From the NCBI GenBank assembly GCA_964057225.1, contig OZ059896.1:13314501-13378500 (forward strand): a DNA stretch of 64,000 nucleotides. Direction: 5' to 3'. Source of the stretch: Auanema rhodensis. Lineage: Eukaryota > Nematoda > Chromadorea > Rhabditida > Rhabditidae. The translations under genes were made by a program, and so were the position numbers. Positions 42,570 through 57,085 of this stretch are shown one piece after another. Within the stretch, counting starts at the first letter, position 1; each line of letters opens with the position of its first letter. Under the pieces are notes generated by a model, which made no database searches, was not told where the DNA came from, and saw only the letters and a list, made by a program, of their open reading frames with translations.

Positions 42570-42650
<81 letters not shown>

Positions 42651-43129
42651 TATTTATATATCATAAATATAAATATATTTTAGTCATGTATGCAAAGACG
42701 TCAAAGAGCTATACGTCGTTGTTTAGTTATGGCTACAGTTCAAGTTATATTAAATGCTCCATATTATACTCTTCAATTTTTGGATGAAGTATATAGTTTA
42801 CAGTAAGTTTAAATAAATATAAATATATATATATTATATCAATAAACCTTTTAGATCAAGTCGAGAAACACTTGTATTCTATGTTTGTTCCGATGCTTTT
42901 CTATATTTTTTATATTTATGTCAATATCCTTTATTAACAGTTTTTGTGACATCATTACATTCTGATATTAAAATGTCTAATACACCGTAAGTTTTAATTT
43001 TTTATTTTTCAGTTTCTTTTTCTTTTTTTTTTTTAAATTTAAATTAAATAATATAAATTTAGATCAATACCTGTATCACCTAATGTACGAGCATCAGTTA
43101 AATATAAAAACATTGAAGCAAACTTTTAA
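41423..43129 (+). CDS. Orphan rhodopsin-like receptor, peptide-receptor type
   Basis: The start ATG lies 7 bases after TTTTTTTTAG, a likely trans-splice acceptor. About eight exons give roughly 400 residues. The N-terminus is Ser/Thr-rich, with a possible glycosylation site (NIS). Helix 1 is YWMCLFFIVISLIVLS; helix 2 YYFQFLISIMASYFVTL; helix 3 begins with a Cys (CKILVFLSNVSACFANW) and ends YLQRCVFLLFPLKRC, with LQR in place of DRY. A loop Cys (GTTCERDTEKL) pairs with it as usual. Helix 5 is TYACPFLCTMVLDLGVLVW; helix 6 RCLVMATVQVILNAPYYTL; helix 7 FYVCSDAFLYFLYLCQYPLL lacks NPxxY. The body plan is class A, peptide-type, but the ligand cannot be named. One intron is swollen by TA/TTTA repeats. 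Confidence 0.75.
42557..42652 (+). repeat. AATA/TA/TTTA microsatellite inside an intron
   Basis: Three abutting simple repeats: AAT units, about 20 TA units, then about 9-10 TTTA units. They fill most of one intron of the receptor gene. Confidence 0.92.
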
Positions 43130-44026
43130 TTTTTCTTTTTTCTTTTTTTAATTTTTTAATTTAATTAATTATAATAATAATATATATATATATATAAGTA
43201 TTAAACAAACCTTTTCAAACATCTTTTGTTTTTATTTTTATTTCAATAATACTCAGGAATCTTACTTCATTTCCAGGACATTTCTCTCTCTCTATTTTGT
43301 ATGTTGTAGTTGTAGTTGCTGTAGTATCTGAAATAAAATATGACCTTATAGCAAATTATTTTTGTTTTGAAGCCTTTTACAGTTAATCCAGTTTTTAAAC
43401 GAAAAAATAAAATAAGAGCTAGAAACATCTAGGCTGCATGCATAAGCAAGCAAGTAATTTCTTAAAAAACGGTTTCTCTTCATCTTCTCTATCATTCGAA
43501 CTTTGATTTAGTCTTTCTAATTTTTACATATTTTATATTTATATTGTTATATATTTGATTAAAAATTTTAATATATAGATTGAGAATATTCTTTCTTTTT
43601 GTTTCAAATCATTAATCATTTCACTGATTTTACTGTAACTCTCTCTCTCATTCTTTCTCACTCTCTCATTTTCTCCCTCTCTCTCTCTCTCAATCTCTCT
43701 CTCTTCCTACTTTAATTATTCTTTAATCAAAAGTAAATTTTAAATCTTTTTCTATTATATTCAGATGTATAGATGTTAAAAATTAAATACTATGCGTAAT
43801 TCAATAAAATTACATTTAAAAAAAGAATATTTGTTTCGAAGATGTTAAATATGATGAGAAGATGAGATAAGCCGTTTTCTGAACTTTACAATTAAAAAAA
43901 ATAAGAAAGAAAGAAAAAAACTTCAAAATCTTTGTTATAATTCTATAAAAAATAGAAAATATTTTCCATTATGATTAATATAATTAGTTAATTTAGCCTT
44001 AAAACTGTATAATTGATGATTGAGAT
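43130..44026. other. Intergenic, convergent gene ends
   Basis: 3' ends of the receptor (+) and the aminotransferase (-) face each other here. AT-rich with a TA run at about 43180-43196 and a CT tract at 43638-43709. No gene is seen. Confidence 0.45.
43638..43709 (+). repeat. CT tract
   Basis: CTCTCT repeats with short interruptions between two convergent genes. Confidence 0.8.
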
Positions 44027-45974
<1,948 letters not shown>

Positions 45975-48062
45975 TTCTGAGTATTACCTATGAAATTAAC
46001 TGATCACAAAATGAACGATTTAATGTTAGAAAGTTTAAATAAGCAATGTGATAAGAACTGGAAAAACAAGCAATATAACTAGTTTTTAGAAGAAACTGGT
46101 ATCAGAACCATAGTCTGGAAATGAAGAACAAATGGGAAATCTATTGATTTGAAAATTCGAAAGAGTAACCGAGATGATTGAACAGGTAGGAATTCTTGTT
46201 TCGGATGAGGAAGAAGAAATGAAATAGGTGCAGGTAATATTGTGAATCATATGTTCTTCTTGTAGGATAAGATATCACCTTCAGACAGTATTTGTACCAC
46301 TCCGAAAGGGCGGTGCTCTTTTCTCTGTTTGTCTCGAGCTATCTCAAGAAATAATGCATTCTTGTATCGCCACACAGTCTCACACACTCTATCCAACATC
46401 ATTTCCTGCTAATCGTGAAAGGGCTGGGCGAAGAGAAAAGAAATCAAAGAGGTGAATAGTGAGAGAAAGAAAAAATGGAGAGTGAAAGAATAAGGGAGAG
46501 AGGGAAATATAGAGATAAAAGATAGAGAGGAAAAGAAAGAGGGATAGAGAATAAGATAGAGATAGTGAGAAAGATCAGTGTATTCACAAACATTTACACA
46601 TAATATATTTCACGGACATAGGCCGTTTATGCATAGAAGCCTAATGAATTAGGCATAATAGTCGGTGGCGTTTGAGAGAAAGAACCGTAGACAAACTATA
46701 AGAAATCAAGAAAGTAGCCCATCTCATCACGCATATGAATATTCTGCACATATATTAAACACTCGAATTCATATATATTTCTTATATAAATATAAAAAAC
46801 TGAAAATCTTTTTCTTACAAACACTTTAAAATATATTTTTACCAATTTACTGGCCTTCTACATGATAAACGTGAATTTATCGAAAAAAAATTTGGCCAAG
46901 TCATTGTGATAGGATTAAAATGATAAGACAAGCAGAATAACACAGTAAACTCTATGAACTTTGTCTTTTAGTCTTAAAATGGCTCCAAAAAACTCTTCAT
47001 AACTATAATCGGTTGGGTGTTCAATAGATACTATAATCAGTTTGGAAGTTCTTTGCTTCTCCGAATATTTGAAGTTTCTTGGAAACAAAAGAGATTTAAG
47101 TAAAAAAGATTATTCGTTTTTTTTTTTTCGAAAAATTTTATTTTTATAAAAACAAATAAAAATATATTTTATAATAATTTATTCAATTAAGAATTATTAT
47201 ATATTTAAGTTATTTCAACGATGCCATCATTGCCATCATTTCTTCTTAATTCATATTTAATTTTAACTTTGAAATACTTTTGGAAATAAAAACCAAAAAA
47301 TGCAATCTATTATGTTTTCGGAAAATACATTAACGAAAGATATCTGATTATATTTTCATGACAATTTATGTTTTAAACAACACGTGAAACATGATTAAGC
47401 AGATTGCTCTAATTGTTTCAGCAACATCAGCTTCATTTCAAAAGAAAAATATAAAGAATTTTTTATTAAACAAGCTATAAATTCAATTAAAATTTAAGAT
47501 ATTTTATATGATATCAATAAACTTTCTCTGAATACACTTAGAATCTTATATTCAACTGAGAACGTGAATTTTTATAAAATAAAATAAGAATAAATAGTTT
47601 AAAAATTCTCTAGAAAATTATAAATTTCTGAATGAAGAGACGAATAATGGAAGTTATTTTTCTATCTTGTTTCTCAGAATTTTTATCTCATCACACGCCG
47701 TCATACATTTTTGTATATAAAACTTGTTAAAAAGGTCATTTTCGAAAATTGGTGATAAAAAACGAAATTAATGATCATTGTGAATCTTGTTATCAGCATA
47801 CATTTTCTATATCAAGATTTATAATTAACTTACTGATAATGCTGCACCACATATGTAACTAGCACCAGTTTTCTAGAAGTATTAATTATTCTTAATAATC
47901 ATAGAAGCTTATTCATATCGCTAATTATTTACAAGTTAGAATATTATATAAATAAATAATCAACGAAAATGACAATAATGAACTGGCTGTCTGGCATCTT
48001 AATATGCAAATTAGTTTGCCGCGTAATTACACATAAATTTCATTTTCGAATGATCAGGGCAT
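45975..48062. other. Intergenic between divergent genes
   Basis: Upstream DNA of the aminotransferase (-) and the Ig protein (+). A purine-rich GA tract (46431-46573) and a 7-bp inverted repeat GCCTAAT/ATTAGGC (46639-46654) lie in it. A T-run occurs near 47121. No gene is seen. Confidence 0.45.
46431..46573 (+). repeat. GA-rich purine tract
   Basis: Imperfect GAGA/GAAA repeats about 460-600 bases upstream of the aminotransferase; on that gene's coding strand this reads as CT. Confidence 0.8.
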
Positions 48063-50191
48063 ATGATGCGGTTGCTTCTAATATTTTTTCTTATACCTAA
48101 TCCTGCTATACTTGTACGTTTTTTTAAGTTCAATTATTTAACGTAGATTATTTAATATTTTAAAATAGTTTTTGAAGAAAGTTTCTTAATATTGTAATAT
48201 TTGAACTTTTCATAAAGAATTATAGGTATATATATCTATCTATCTATATATATATATATATATCAATATAGTTGTGATAGTAGATTTATACAAGTATATA
48301 GGAGAACAAAGAACTCGCCGAAGAATTTCATCGACAAACACAATGTTTGTCTCGGAGAAGCAGACACATTTCACTACATCAGGAACATGTTCAGGTAACT
48401 TTACAAACGATAAATGTCGAATTTTTTGACTATTATTATAGGTTATTGTCTTAACAAAAGGATCTGATATCATATTACCTTGTTTTCCTTGGTATTTTAT
48501 GAAACATCATTGTATTCACTGCGAAATACTTTGTATTTCAGTGTAGCCCCCGAAGATGCAGTTGAAATTGAAACAACATTCAAACCATCATCAGGATCTA
48601 TTGGGAGAGTATTTAAAAAAGCTGTTGATTTCTTCAAAAAAGTTAGCTATACAAAAAAAAGAAAAATTTAAAAACAATAGATCGGGTAATATTTAGAGGT
48701 TATCACCATCATCTACTCTATTTGATGAGAAAAAATGGAAATATGATTGGGAATTCGCGAATTCCGGGAAAGCTTGGGTTGATTTGACTAATATTCATCA
48801 ACGAAAACAAAAGCTAGACGCTATTGGCGAGAAAATCTCGAGGTTAATAATCACACATATGAATTGATTTAAATTTTTTGAAGATTTCTGAACAGGGATT
48901 CGAATCGCCTGACCTTAGGTGATCGATATGAATTAAACTTGAAAAATGTGAATGCCAACCAAACGGGCTTTTATCGATGTATAAACAAATACAAAAAAGT
49001 TCATAGAATCACCATGACCTATTTCCTCGATATCCAATCAAAATCAGATTTGAAAATGGTTTACAAGGTTCTGTTGAATGTTTTATAAATAGTATAGTAC
49101 TAGATGCCATCAAATACGACAGAGATTCAGAAAGTTCTCTCATTATTTCCAAACAAAAAACTAAAAGATGAACAACTAATCATCAGACATCATGTAATAT
49201 CATATATATATATATAAGATATTCCAATATTCTTGTTGTAGACACACTCATGGAACAGATGTAACAAGTGCGGTTCAAATACTACAGGTGAACAAACCAG
49301 ACTTCATGAATGTGTTATAGAAGTAGATAAATTATACTGCAGTGTATATCAATTTCTTAAACTTCCAGTCCAGTTTGAAATTTTTGGATAAGCAGCCTGA
49401 TTCTAGTAAATGGATTCGATTGTTCGGAAAAGTTCCTTGTGAAAGTTCTGTTGTTCCTTTACGTTTGAGAAAGTTAATAGGAAAATTTCCAAAAATTGTG
49501 GAATTTCGAAGTTGCAATGTAAGACATGTAGAAGAATTTCAAAACAGTTCTAATAGGCTACCTGCATCTCTCCTGATATTCAAGACAGAACTATCAGCAC
49601 AGTTGACGAATTAGGGGAGTTTCGCGTGCTGGACTACATCCCAAAGGGTGAATTCCTTTTTGGAGAAATATTACCACAATTGTTGCCACCCGTTGTACGG
49701 AAAGGATATCTGGTTCGTAGTTATGTCGTAAGAAGTAATCTCTTTTTTACAGGTTATTGAGGGCGATCCAATTGTGTTTTCTTGCAATGTCAATCCATAC
49801 GAATCAACTGCTGTTCATTGGCATTCAGACAAATCATTGAATATAGGATATAATTATATCAATAATGAATATAAAGTTTCCGAAAAAGCAAGTTGATTGT
49901 AAAGCTTTAGCTTTCAGGGAAGAATTCATTTTGATGAAGTTTCTCGATTAATTTTTACAAAAGTTGAAATGAGTGACGCGGGATTCTATTAGTTTGTTTC
50001 GGAACAATAGGCTCTAACTCATATTTCGTTATAGTTGTTATAATTCTGAAAACATTCTGATTGGAGCTCACAATCTTATGGTTGCAGAAAATGAAAGAAC
50101 AAAAGAAATACTGGCTAATATGGAAATGTTACTTAGATTTATTGCATTTACATTAATATGTATCATGATCATATCCCGCCTTCTTGAATAA
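48063..50191 (+). CDS. FAM187-like immunoglobulin-domain membrane protein
   Basis: A single-pass membrane protein with two Ig-like modules. Exon 1 is a signal peptide (MMRLLLIFFLIPNPAIL). The first Ig module has VIVLTKGSDIILPCFPC, KWKYDWEF and LNLKNVNANQTGFYRCIN. The linker has WNRCNKCGSNTTGEQTRLHE and LFGKVPCESSVVPLRLRK, similar in layout to vertebrate FAM187 (a W...C...C, GEQ, then PC-S-LLP pattern). The second Ig module has VIEGDPIVFSCNVNP, AVHWHSDKSL and KVEMSDAGFYYCYNS. The last exon gives a helix MLLRFIAFTLICIMIISRLL at the C-terminus. Several introns are only 38-50 bases; choosing them correctly removes every stop, which supports a working gene. The FAM187 name rests on recalled motif order and is moderately sure. 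Function is unknown in the family. Confidence 0.72.
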
Positions 50192-50582
50192 ATTCTTAAA
50201 ATCATAAAACACGTGTTTTGAAATTTAACTTCTCACATCACTGTGGATGTAACCATTCAAAACTGAAACTTTAGCAAAAGATATGAAAACAAAAAATATC
50301 AAAACCAAACACAAATTCGTATGTTCATTCGACATTGTCTGAATTTGGGTAGCGGTTGTCTTTTGCAAAACATTTAGGATTTTTAAATATACTTTGATCA
50401 AAGTCACAGTAGTAAGTTTCTTCGTTTTAATAATGTTTAAAATAAAATTTCAAGAATTAATAGTACTATTTTTCATTTAATAAGTATTAAAAACTAGATG
50501 TACGTGTTCACGTACGTTGGCGGTAATATTTTGCATTTAAAACAAAAATTAAGCTTTAAGTGATTTATTCTCTTAGTTATGG

Positions 50583-53265
50583 ATGGCTAGCGAAGAAGTT
50601 TTTAATTTTTTTATCGAACGGCACATTGTTCTGAAGGAGGATTGGCTTAATGCCGTCATAAAGTTCTTGTCACAATCAAAGATTCAAGTAAGAGGAATCG
50701 CTAAACAAACCATTTCCAACTTTCTTCAGGGCCGAAATATATGCGAAGCTGTGTATGAACAATGGCTTTTTGCTGATTTAAAAGATTCTTCTTATCCAAT
50801 TTTTGATCAAATTGGAATAGGAGAAGTAAAAAACAAAGATACCATCACGTCCCCTTTTATAGCTCAGGTATCAAATCTGTAGCAATCATGTTTTATCCAA
50901 AAATTTTTTTCAACTATTTAGATTGCTTCCATAAGTGATGTGGGAAGCTCTCTTTATTCACAATACAAAAAGTTAACTTATGAATTTACGGATAATTCTG
51001 GTTTTGAAGCTCTGCCTGATCAAGAAAGTGTTACTATAAGTGTATATATTCAAATACATTTTTTAAAAAATTTTAGAATTAAGGCATCAAAACGAATGCT
51101 TTTACTGATTTTAAGTGATGGGAAAAATTCTTGTAAAGCTATGGAATATTTTTCCATTCCCCAGTTGAGCTTACTTACAACTCCGGGATGCAAGGTAGCA
51201 ATTTTCATTTAAAAATACCTGTTTTTTGTTCAATTTAAGGTGCTTCTTTTCCCTACTATTACTTATCGAAAGGGTATCTTAATGCTGAAAAATGGCCACT
51301 GCCAAGTGTTAGGTTAGTGTTTTTCTGTGTCACATACTTCATAACTGTTATTTAAAAGGCGGTGATGTTGGAAGTCTAATGGAATCCGGTCGTCCCGTGG
51401 AAGTAATGGCTGTTCGGCTTGGTATTATGAATATAAATAAAAATGAGAATAATAAAAATCAGGCTGGAGATATGAATCAGGCAATGTAAGTTTTTTTAGT
51501 TTCATCATTTTTCCTTAACTGATTCCTATTAGTTTGCCCATATCGGAGCCTGACGTTGAGGTGAACTTAGATCCAATAGATACTTATAGGGAAGACAATT
51601 ATAATGAAAACAATTTCTCAAGCAACGGTACATATATGTATTGCAAATGCTGCAAATGTTTTTATTTCTAGAAGCTGTATCTCTATCTGAAGCACCAGCT
51701 TCGTTTGTTTCTCGTTCAAGATCTCCGGATAATTATGTCTTCAGTAGTAGGAATAGTACCCAGATATGCTCTAATTCGTCTGCAAAGTTTGGCTAAGTTT
51801 GAATGTTTAAATGTTTTTATTTTCTTAGTGCTCTTACAAGCTTATCAAGTATTCATTTAAAGAAGAAGACAGGAATTAATATATCTCAGGTTAATATTAA
51901 TAATTATTCTTATACATTGAATTTTAGTCGTTTTCGCAAACTCCTAAGGAAAGAGTTCCTAATAAAGGTTGCCTAACGTCAGTAGTTCCTAGTCGAAATT
52001 GCGATATTCGCTTGGAAGACTCTCCTCCTCGCTTTGATACACCTAAGTAATTTTTCGTTTCGTATTCTTTGAAGAAATACATTTTCAGATTGAATGTGAA
52101 TTCAGATGCTCAAAATTCAATTCTGACTAATAAATTTTCCAAGTCAAATAGGAAACGTTCATCTATTTTAAGTAAATGTTTGAATCCGGACAATGGTTGT
52201 TTCTTTTCTTATTCAAAGGTTATACTTATTTTTAGATCATCCTAATAGTGGTCTCATTGATCTGACTTCCAGAAGTGATAACATAGAAGGTAAGTAAGTG
52301 TTCTTGCTACTACGTGAAATTATTTTTTGTTTATATATCATGAATTTTCAGACTTTTGTCGTCCAATGGCTTTGACTTCCAACAGTTTTCAATCCCCTCC
52401 GAAGAAGAAAATAGCTCAACCTTCTCTTGTAATATTCTTATATTGTAACAGTATAATTGTATCATTTTTAGAAGGCTGTGAAGCTAGAAATAATTGAACT
52501 TTCTGATGATGAAGATAATGTTACTGAGACCGTTAATATTGCTTCGAAGTCTGAAGAAAATGTTTGTTTTCCAATCAGCGTACCATCGATTTCTTGGATA
52601 TATTTTGTAGGTTATTATAAGTGTTTTTCCTCCATGTATTGATGGTTCGTTGTACTGTCAAAGATATGAGCAATTAAAAATTGTTCGTATTGCTGATGCT
52701 ATAAGAAGAAGTCGCTTTGCTGTAGGATCCGTTAAATGTGTCATTGAGGTGTGTTGCATCAATATCCCTATTTCATAATTTTCTCTAATACAGGCAGTTA
52801 TGACTGATGTAATTGAAGCTTTAAGAATAGTAGATAAGCATTGGACGCAAAAGGTTCAATTAAAGTAATTTTAGAAAACAAAATCAGTATTTAGATCGAA
52901 ATAACTGATATGTCCTCTAAATTAGTATGTTATATTGATGATCCCACTCTGTCGTCATTAATAGGTTTAACAACGCAACAAGCAATGGTCTTTATATAAA
53001 GTATTATTTTTATATTTTAATATTTTGGCTTCAGGAAATCAAAAAATCGTCTGATGCGTGTCGTAGAAAAGATGGGTCGAGAAGGTTATCGGTATGCTAT
53101 CCTTTTTTCTATTTTATTTCATTATAATTACTGGTTTAGGCTGTTTCAACTCAGATGCAGAGATTGGACTTACTGTTCACTGTCGAATTTTTCAGTGGAG
53201 GTCTTGCTGATGCCGTAATACGTTCTATACAAACTCTTCCACAAGCAATTTCTCTTTTTTCTTAA
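50583..53265 (+). CDS. RMI1: RecQ-mediated genome instability protein 1 (RMI1)
   Basis: The OB-fold subunit of the BLM-TopoIII-RMI dissolvasome, which separates double Holliday junctions in the nucleus. The N-terminus is a helical module (LKEDWLNAVIKFLSQSKIQV, then AVYEQWLFADLKDSSYPIF). The first OB fold follows (FIAQIASISDVGSSLYSQY, SKRMLLLILSDGKNSCKAME, VLLFPTITYRKGILMLKNGH). A long polar, low-complexity middle carries an acidic SIM-like patch (EIIELSDDEDN). The C-terminal OB fold has IRRSRFAVGSVKCVIEAVMT, EITDMSSKLVCYIDDPTLSS, LIGLTTQQAMEIKKSSD and QMQRLDLLFTVEF. The penultimate donor is TTATCG|GTATGC, which keeps the frame. A C-terminal OB2 is not present in all RMI1 proteins. The ATG follows TCTCTTAG by six bases, a possible trans-splice site. 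Confidence 0.85.
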
Positions 53266-53818
53266 TTTTCTTGGCTATATTTCTTTTTATATTATCAATA
53301 TACGGTTCTAGTCTATTTTTCATATGCTATAGTATTTTGAATTTTTTTTATAAACTTTATTCATTCTTTATCTAAAGATCTTTCTCATTTACTTTTTGGT
53401 AGGTAGAGTCAGCTGTGGGTTAATACATCTTTTTTTCCGACGTCATGTCCAATAGTTTCTTCGGGCAATTGTTCTGATCGAAAAGATAGGGTTTAATCAC
53501 TACGGGTGTTCTTCAATTGATGTGTGATGGGAGAGCTGAAAAGTCTAATAGTTCTCCAAGCTAATTCGAATACTATTGCAGTGTTCAGTGATAACGATAA
53601 GTTGTCTTTGCCAAAGGGCTTACCTTAGAGCAGAACATGTTTTTTCATTGATTTGTAAAGCAATATATTCATGATCATACTCTGGAGAATACATATTTAT
53701 CTTATTAATTCTTTTTGCAACTTGAAAACATTTCATATTTTTCTTATAACATCATGTTTGAATTTCATTATTGTCGTGTTTTCCTGAAATCTCATATATA
53801 CCGTAGTTATTTTCAGAT
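53266..53818. other. Intergenic with a GC-richer island
   Basis: Between RMI1 and the phosphatase. Bases about 53400-53640 are less AT-rich and contain a 33-codon plus frame from about 53527 (MGELKSLIVLQANSNTIAVF and on to KGLP). It is unrecognised and could be UTR, an RNA gene or a remnant. Confidence 0.35.
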
Positions 53819-55458
53819 ATGAGATTATTGCTTCTCTTATTAAGCTTTGCTTTGTATTCGAGAAGCAAAAAGCTTGAGTTTGTTCAAGCTTTATGGCGTC
53901 ATGGAGATAGAGCTCCTACGTCTTTTCCATATCCAACCGATAAATATACAGAAGAATATTGGCCTCGTGGTTGGGGACAGTTAACTGAAGTTAGAGAAAT
54001 AAGATATTAAATAGCAAATTAATATGAAAATCGTACATTTCAGCGCGGAATCGAACAATTGTTCAAACTTGGGCAAGCATTTAGAGTCCGCTACCCTAAC
54101 ATCAAACGACAGTATGACTCATCTGAAGTTAAACTCTATCGATTTGAAATTATTGAGTAATCTGGTTTTAGGTGTATATGAGAACATCAGATGCGGATAG
54201 AGCATCATCTTCAGCTCAATCATTTCTACATGGATTCTATCCTGTATATGGTAAACTGAATATCAGTTTGAAAATTTGTAATAATTTTCAATTGAAGATG
54301 AAAAGCTTAAGAACTATACCTCAAAATGGGAGCCTGTTCCCATTCATGGAAGTTCAAGTGGTATTAATGATTGGGTGAATTTCAATTACAAATCACTAAT
54401 TTTTAGTTATTATCTTAGATCTGTCGCCCTACTCCTATAAATTGTCCAAATTATTCAAAATTATTAGAAGTTAAAAGAGCTCCTATTTATAAAACATATA
54501 ATGCAAAGTGATTGCTCAAGTTGTTAAATATACATCATGTTCAAGTTTAGATATGCTGATCTTTTCTCATTTTTGGGAACTGTTACAGGAATAAATAACT
54601 TTACGATGTATAATGTAATTCCTGTTTATAATATTAATAGAGAGGTTTGTTTTATTAGAAAAGAGTTTTAACAATTATCTTGCTTTTGCTTTTAGATTGA
54701 AAATGGACTAACAGATCAACCAACATGGGTTTATAAACGATGGGAACAATATGAGAATAAGACAACAATTGAACTTGTAAATAATATTTCAACAGTACAG
54801 TTTATATCTATGTATGAAGATCAAAATATGGCAAAGGTAGTTTATTTGAAAATCTTCTTCAATCTCATTTTGTTATTTTAGTATTTTGGTGGATATCTTT
54901 TGAATAATTTCATTGAAACAGCCAAAAATGTATCTTTGGGCACTCAAAGTAATCCTCGATTTATGAGATGGTACTCTTCGGTTTGTTTAAAAATATAAAA
55001 CTTTAAAAGAAAACATATTTGAAGCATGATACAGTACTCTCATCTTTGATGTATACTATGGGTATTGGAGACGGAGAAATGCCATCTTATGCTGCAACTT
55101 TAACAATGGAAGTACACAGTGATCCATGGACAGTTGAGGTATGATTGAGGTATGAATTAATTAAAATTAATTAATATATTTAGTTTTATTATGGAACATC
55201 AATTGACAATAATAATCCAATACAATTACCAAACTGTAATTTCTCATGTCCCATTGATCAATTTGAAGAAATTTATAAAGATGCAGTTATAAAAACAGTT
55301 AGAGAAGCTGAACAGGTTTATTAAAAAAGTTTTTTCTTTATATAACTTCATATAAAATCTTATAGCATTGTGGAATAATAGATAATGGAGGAGAGCAATT
55401 TCAATATTTTTATGTTTTATTAATAATTCTTTTTTTGGATTATTATCTTTCAAATTGA
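53819..55458 (+). CDS. Secreted or anchored histidine acid phosphatase
   Basis: A branch-2 histidine phosphatase that hydrolyses phosphate monoesters outside the cell, on the surface or in lysosomes. The signal peptide is [16 protein letters not shown]. The nucleophile motif is [16 protein letters not shown]. The second substrate motif is [17 protein letters not shown] followed by [20 protein letters not shown]. The proton-donor motif HDT is formed across an intron ([14 protein letters not shown]). C-terminal cysteines [16 protein letters not shown] and EQHCGI match the disulfide pattern of nematode acid phosphatases. It ends with a hydrophobic stretch ([14 protein letters not shown]), which suggests a tail or GPI anchor. 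The ATG follows TTATTTTCAG by two bases, a likely trans-splice site. About nine exons; length about 400 residues. Confidence 0.92.
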
Positions 55459-55555
55459 TATAATTTTTTATGATAAGATGTTTTAAAAGAAAAAAAAATA
55501 TTTGTATGTAGTTTATATAAAGATATAGAATAAATAATGATATTTACTAGTTTTA

Positions 55556-56845
55556 TTAATTCCATTGTGCTTGTAAAGACGAGAAATATGCTGCTGTATC
55601 ATATGTTGGATTAGTTTCTTCTAAAAATATGATACAGATGAAAAGTTTCATCCAACAATAGCGATTACAAACTATTATTACCTGTGTATTTATTATCTTT
55701 TATAGATTTGATACAATTATCACATTTATAAAATGCAATGCTTGGAATAAGTATAGCACATCTAAAAAAAAACAAATTTGAAAAAAAAAGTTTGAAATAG
55801 ATCTCACAATGCCACAGAAATATTAAAACAAAGCGTCAATACTTGAAAACAATGTTGAAGAGATATATCTGTTGAAAATGATAAATGACTTGCTATATAA
55901 AATGGAGTTAAAATCATTATCATAGTGAACGTTGTAATTACAACAGGCTTTAAAACCTACAAAAAAAAAGTTTCTTTAACTGAACTTTCGACTTTTATCA
56001 AACTTTAAGTGAACGGATATTTTCATTTAATTGAAAACGAAAACTTAAAGTATACTGATCAGTTTTGCATGAAAAATGAGAATTAATATCTATCCATCGT
56101 TGATTATTCTTTTTATAAATACATTTTAAAGCCTAAATATATAAATATTATAAATAATGATTATAAGAAAACAAAAATTACAAGTGCTCCAAGAAAACTT
56201 AATATTCCACCAGATGATGTCAGAATTATAAAATGAATATATTCTATTAAAAAAGAAAATAAGAATTTTATAATTAAAAATTAAAATAATTACCAAAAAT
56301 AAAACATGCAGCATCTACCAAAGATATTAAAGCATTCAACAAACAAAGAACAAAACCAATATATCGTTTTTGCTTTTTTTCATAATTTCTTATACATATT
56401 GTTGCAATAGATCTTTCCAAACATAAAGTACTAAGACTAAAAAAATATTTTTTTAAAATTTGAAATTGAAATTTTAGAATTTTACATGCAAAACATGGTA
56501 GCAAAGAAGAATATCCGTATAAATGAACATGTTCTGATTATAATATTATCTTCAGGAGCTCCTATAACAACTTTTAATTATATAAAACAATATATAATAT
56601 ATACCTGTATATTGTATATATTCTAAAATATAAAATATTAATATAGTTCGTGATATAATACTTATAAAATATATTATATTACAATAAATTATCAAACATT
56701 TCAAATTAAAATGTAATCTAGCATGTGTATATATGAATAAAGTTGATATAGATATTACAAAATTTATAAAAATTAAAAATAATTCAGAGAATAGAAATGG
56801 TTTTAACTCATTAAGTTTAACAGCCTTAAAATATTCAAGACGCAT
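55556..56845 (-). CDS. Serpentine chemoreceptor, Sre-like (copy 1)
   Basis: A nematode chemosensory seven-helix receptor of the Sra superfamily, closest to Sre by motif. Helix 1 lies in FSELFLIFINFVISISTLFI and helix 2 in IIYFISIISRTILIFYILEY. After helix 3 comes FFFATMFCMLSTLCLERSIA and TICIRNYEKKQKRYIG, the family's ERxxA...YEKK.RYI signature. Helix 5 is followed by the diagnostic intracellular motif QYTLSFRFQLNENIRSLKVL. The last helices are PVVITTFTMIMILTPFYIAS and VLTLCFNISVALCAILI. The end is SLQAQWN. The start at 56845 (MRLEYFKAVKLNEL) is chosen as the first ATG; an upstream exon cannot be excluded. Very AT-rich, with introns of 45-70 bases. Confidence 0.8.
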
Positions 56846-57085
56846 GGTAGATCGTTTCAACAATCTTCTATTTGATGTCACACAGTTTAAAAATTTCGTG
56901 TAAATGATGTATTAGATTTGAAAATCATTAAAACAGGTGAAATTTAGAGTTCAAACAATCATATATATATATAGTTATTCTAAGAATTAATTATACAAAG
57001 CTACAAAAAACTTTAATATTACACATATTATGTTCATACAATAATTATTTTATATATAAGTATATACAAAAATATATTGTTTATT
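56846..57085. other. Spacer between the tandem chemoreceptors
   Basis: About 240 bases of AT-rich DNA with a TA run near 56962-56972. It must hold the 3' UTR of copy 2 and the promoter of copy 1. No other feature is seen. Confidence 0.5.
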
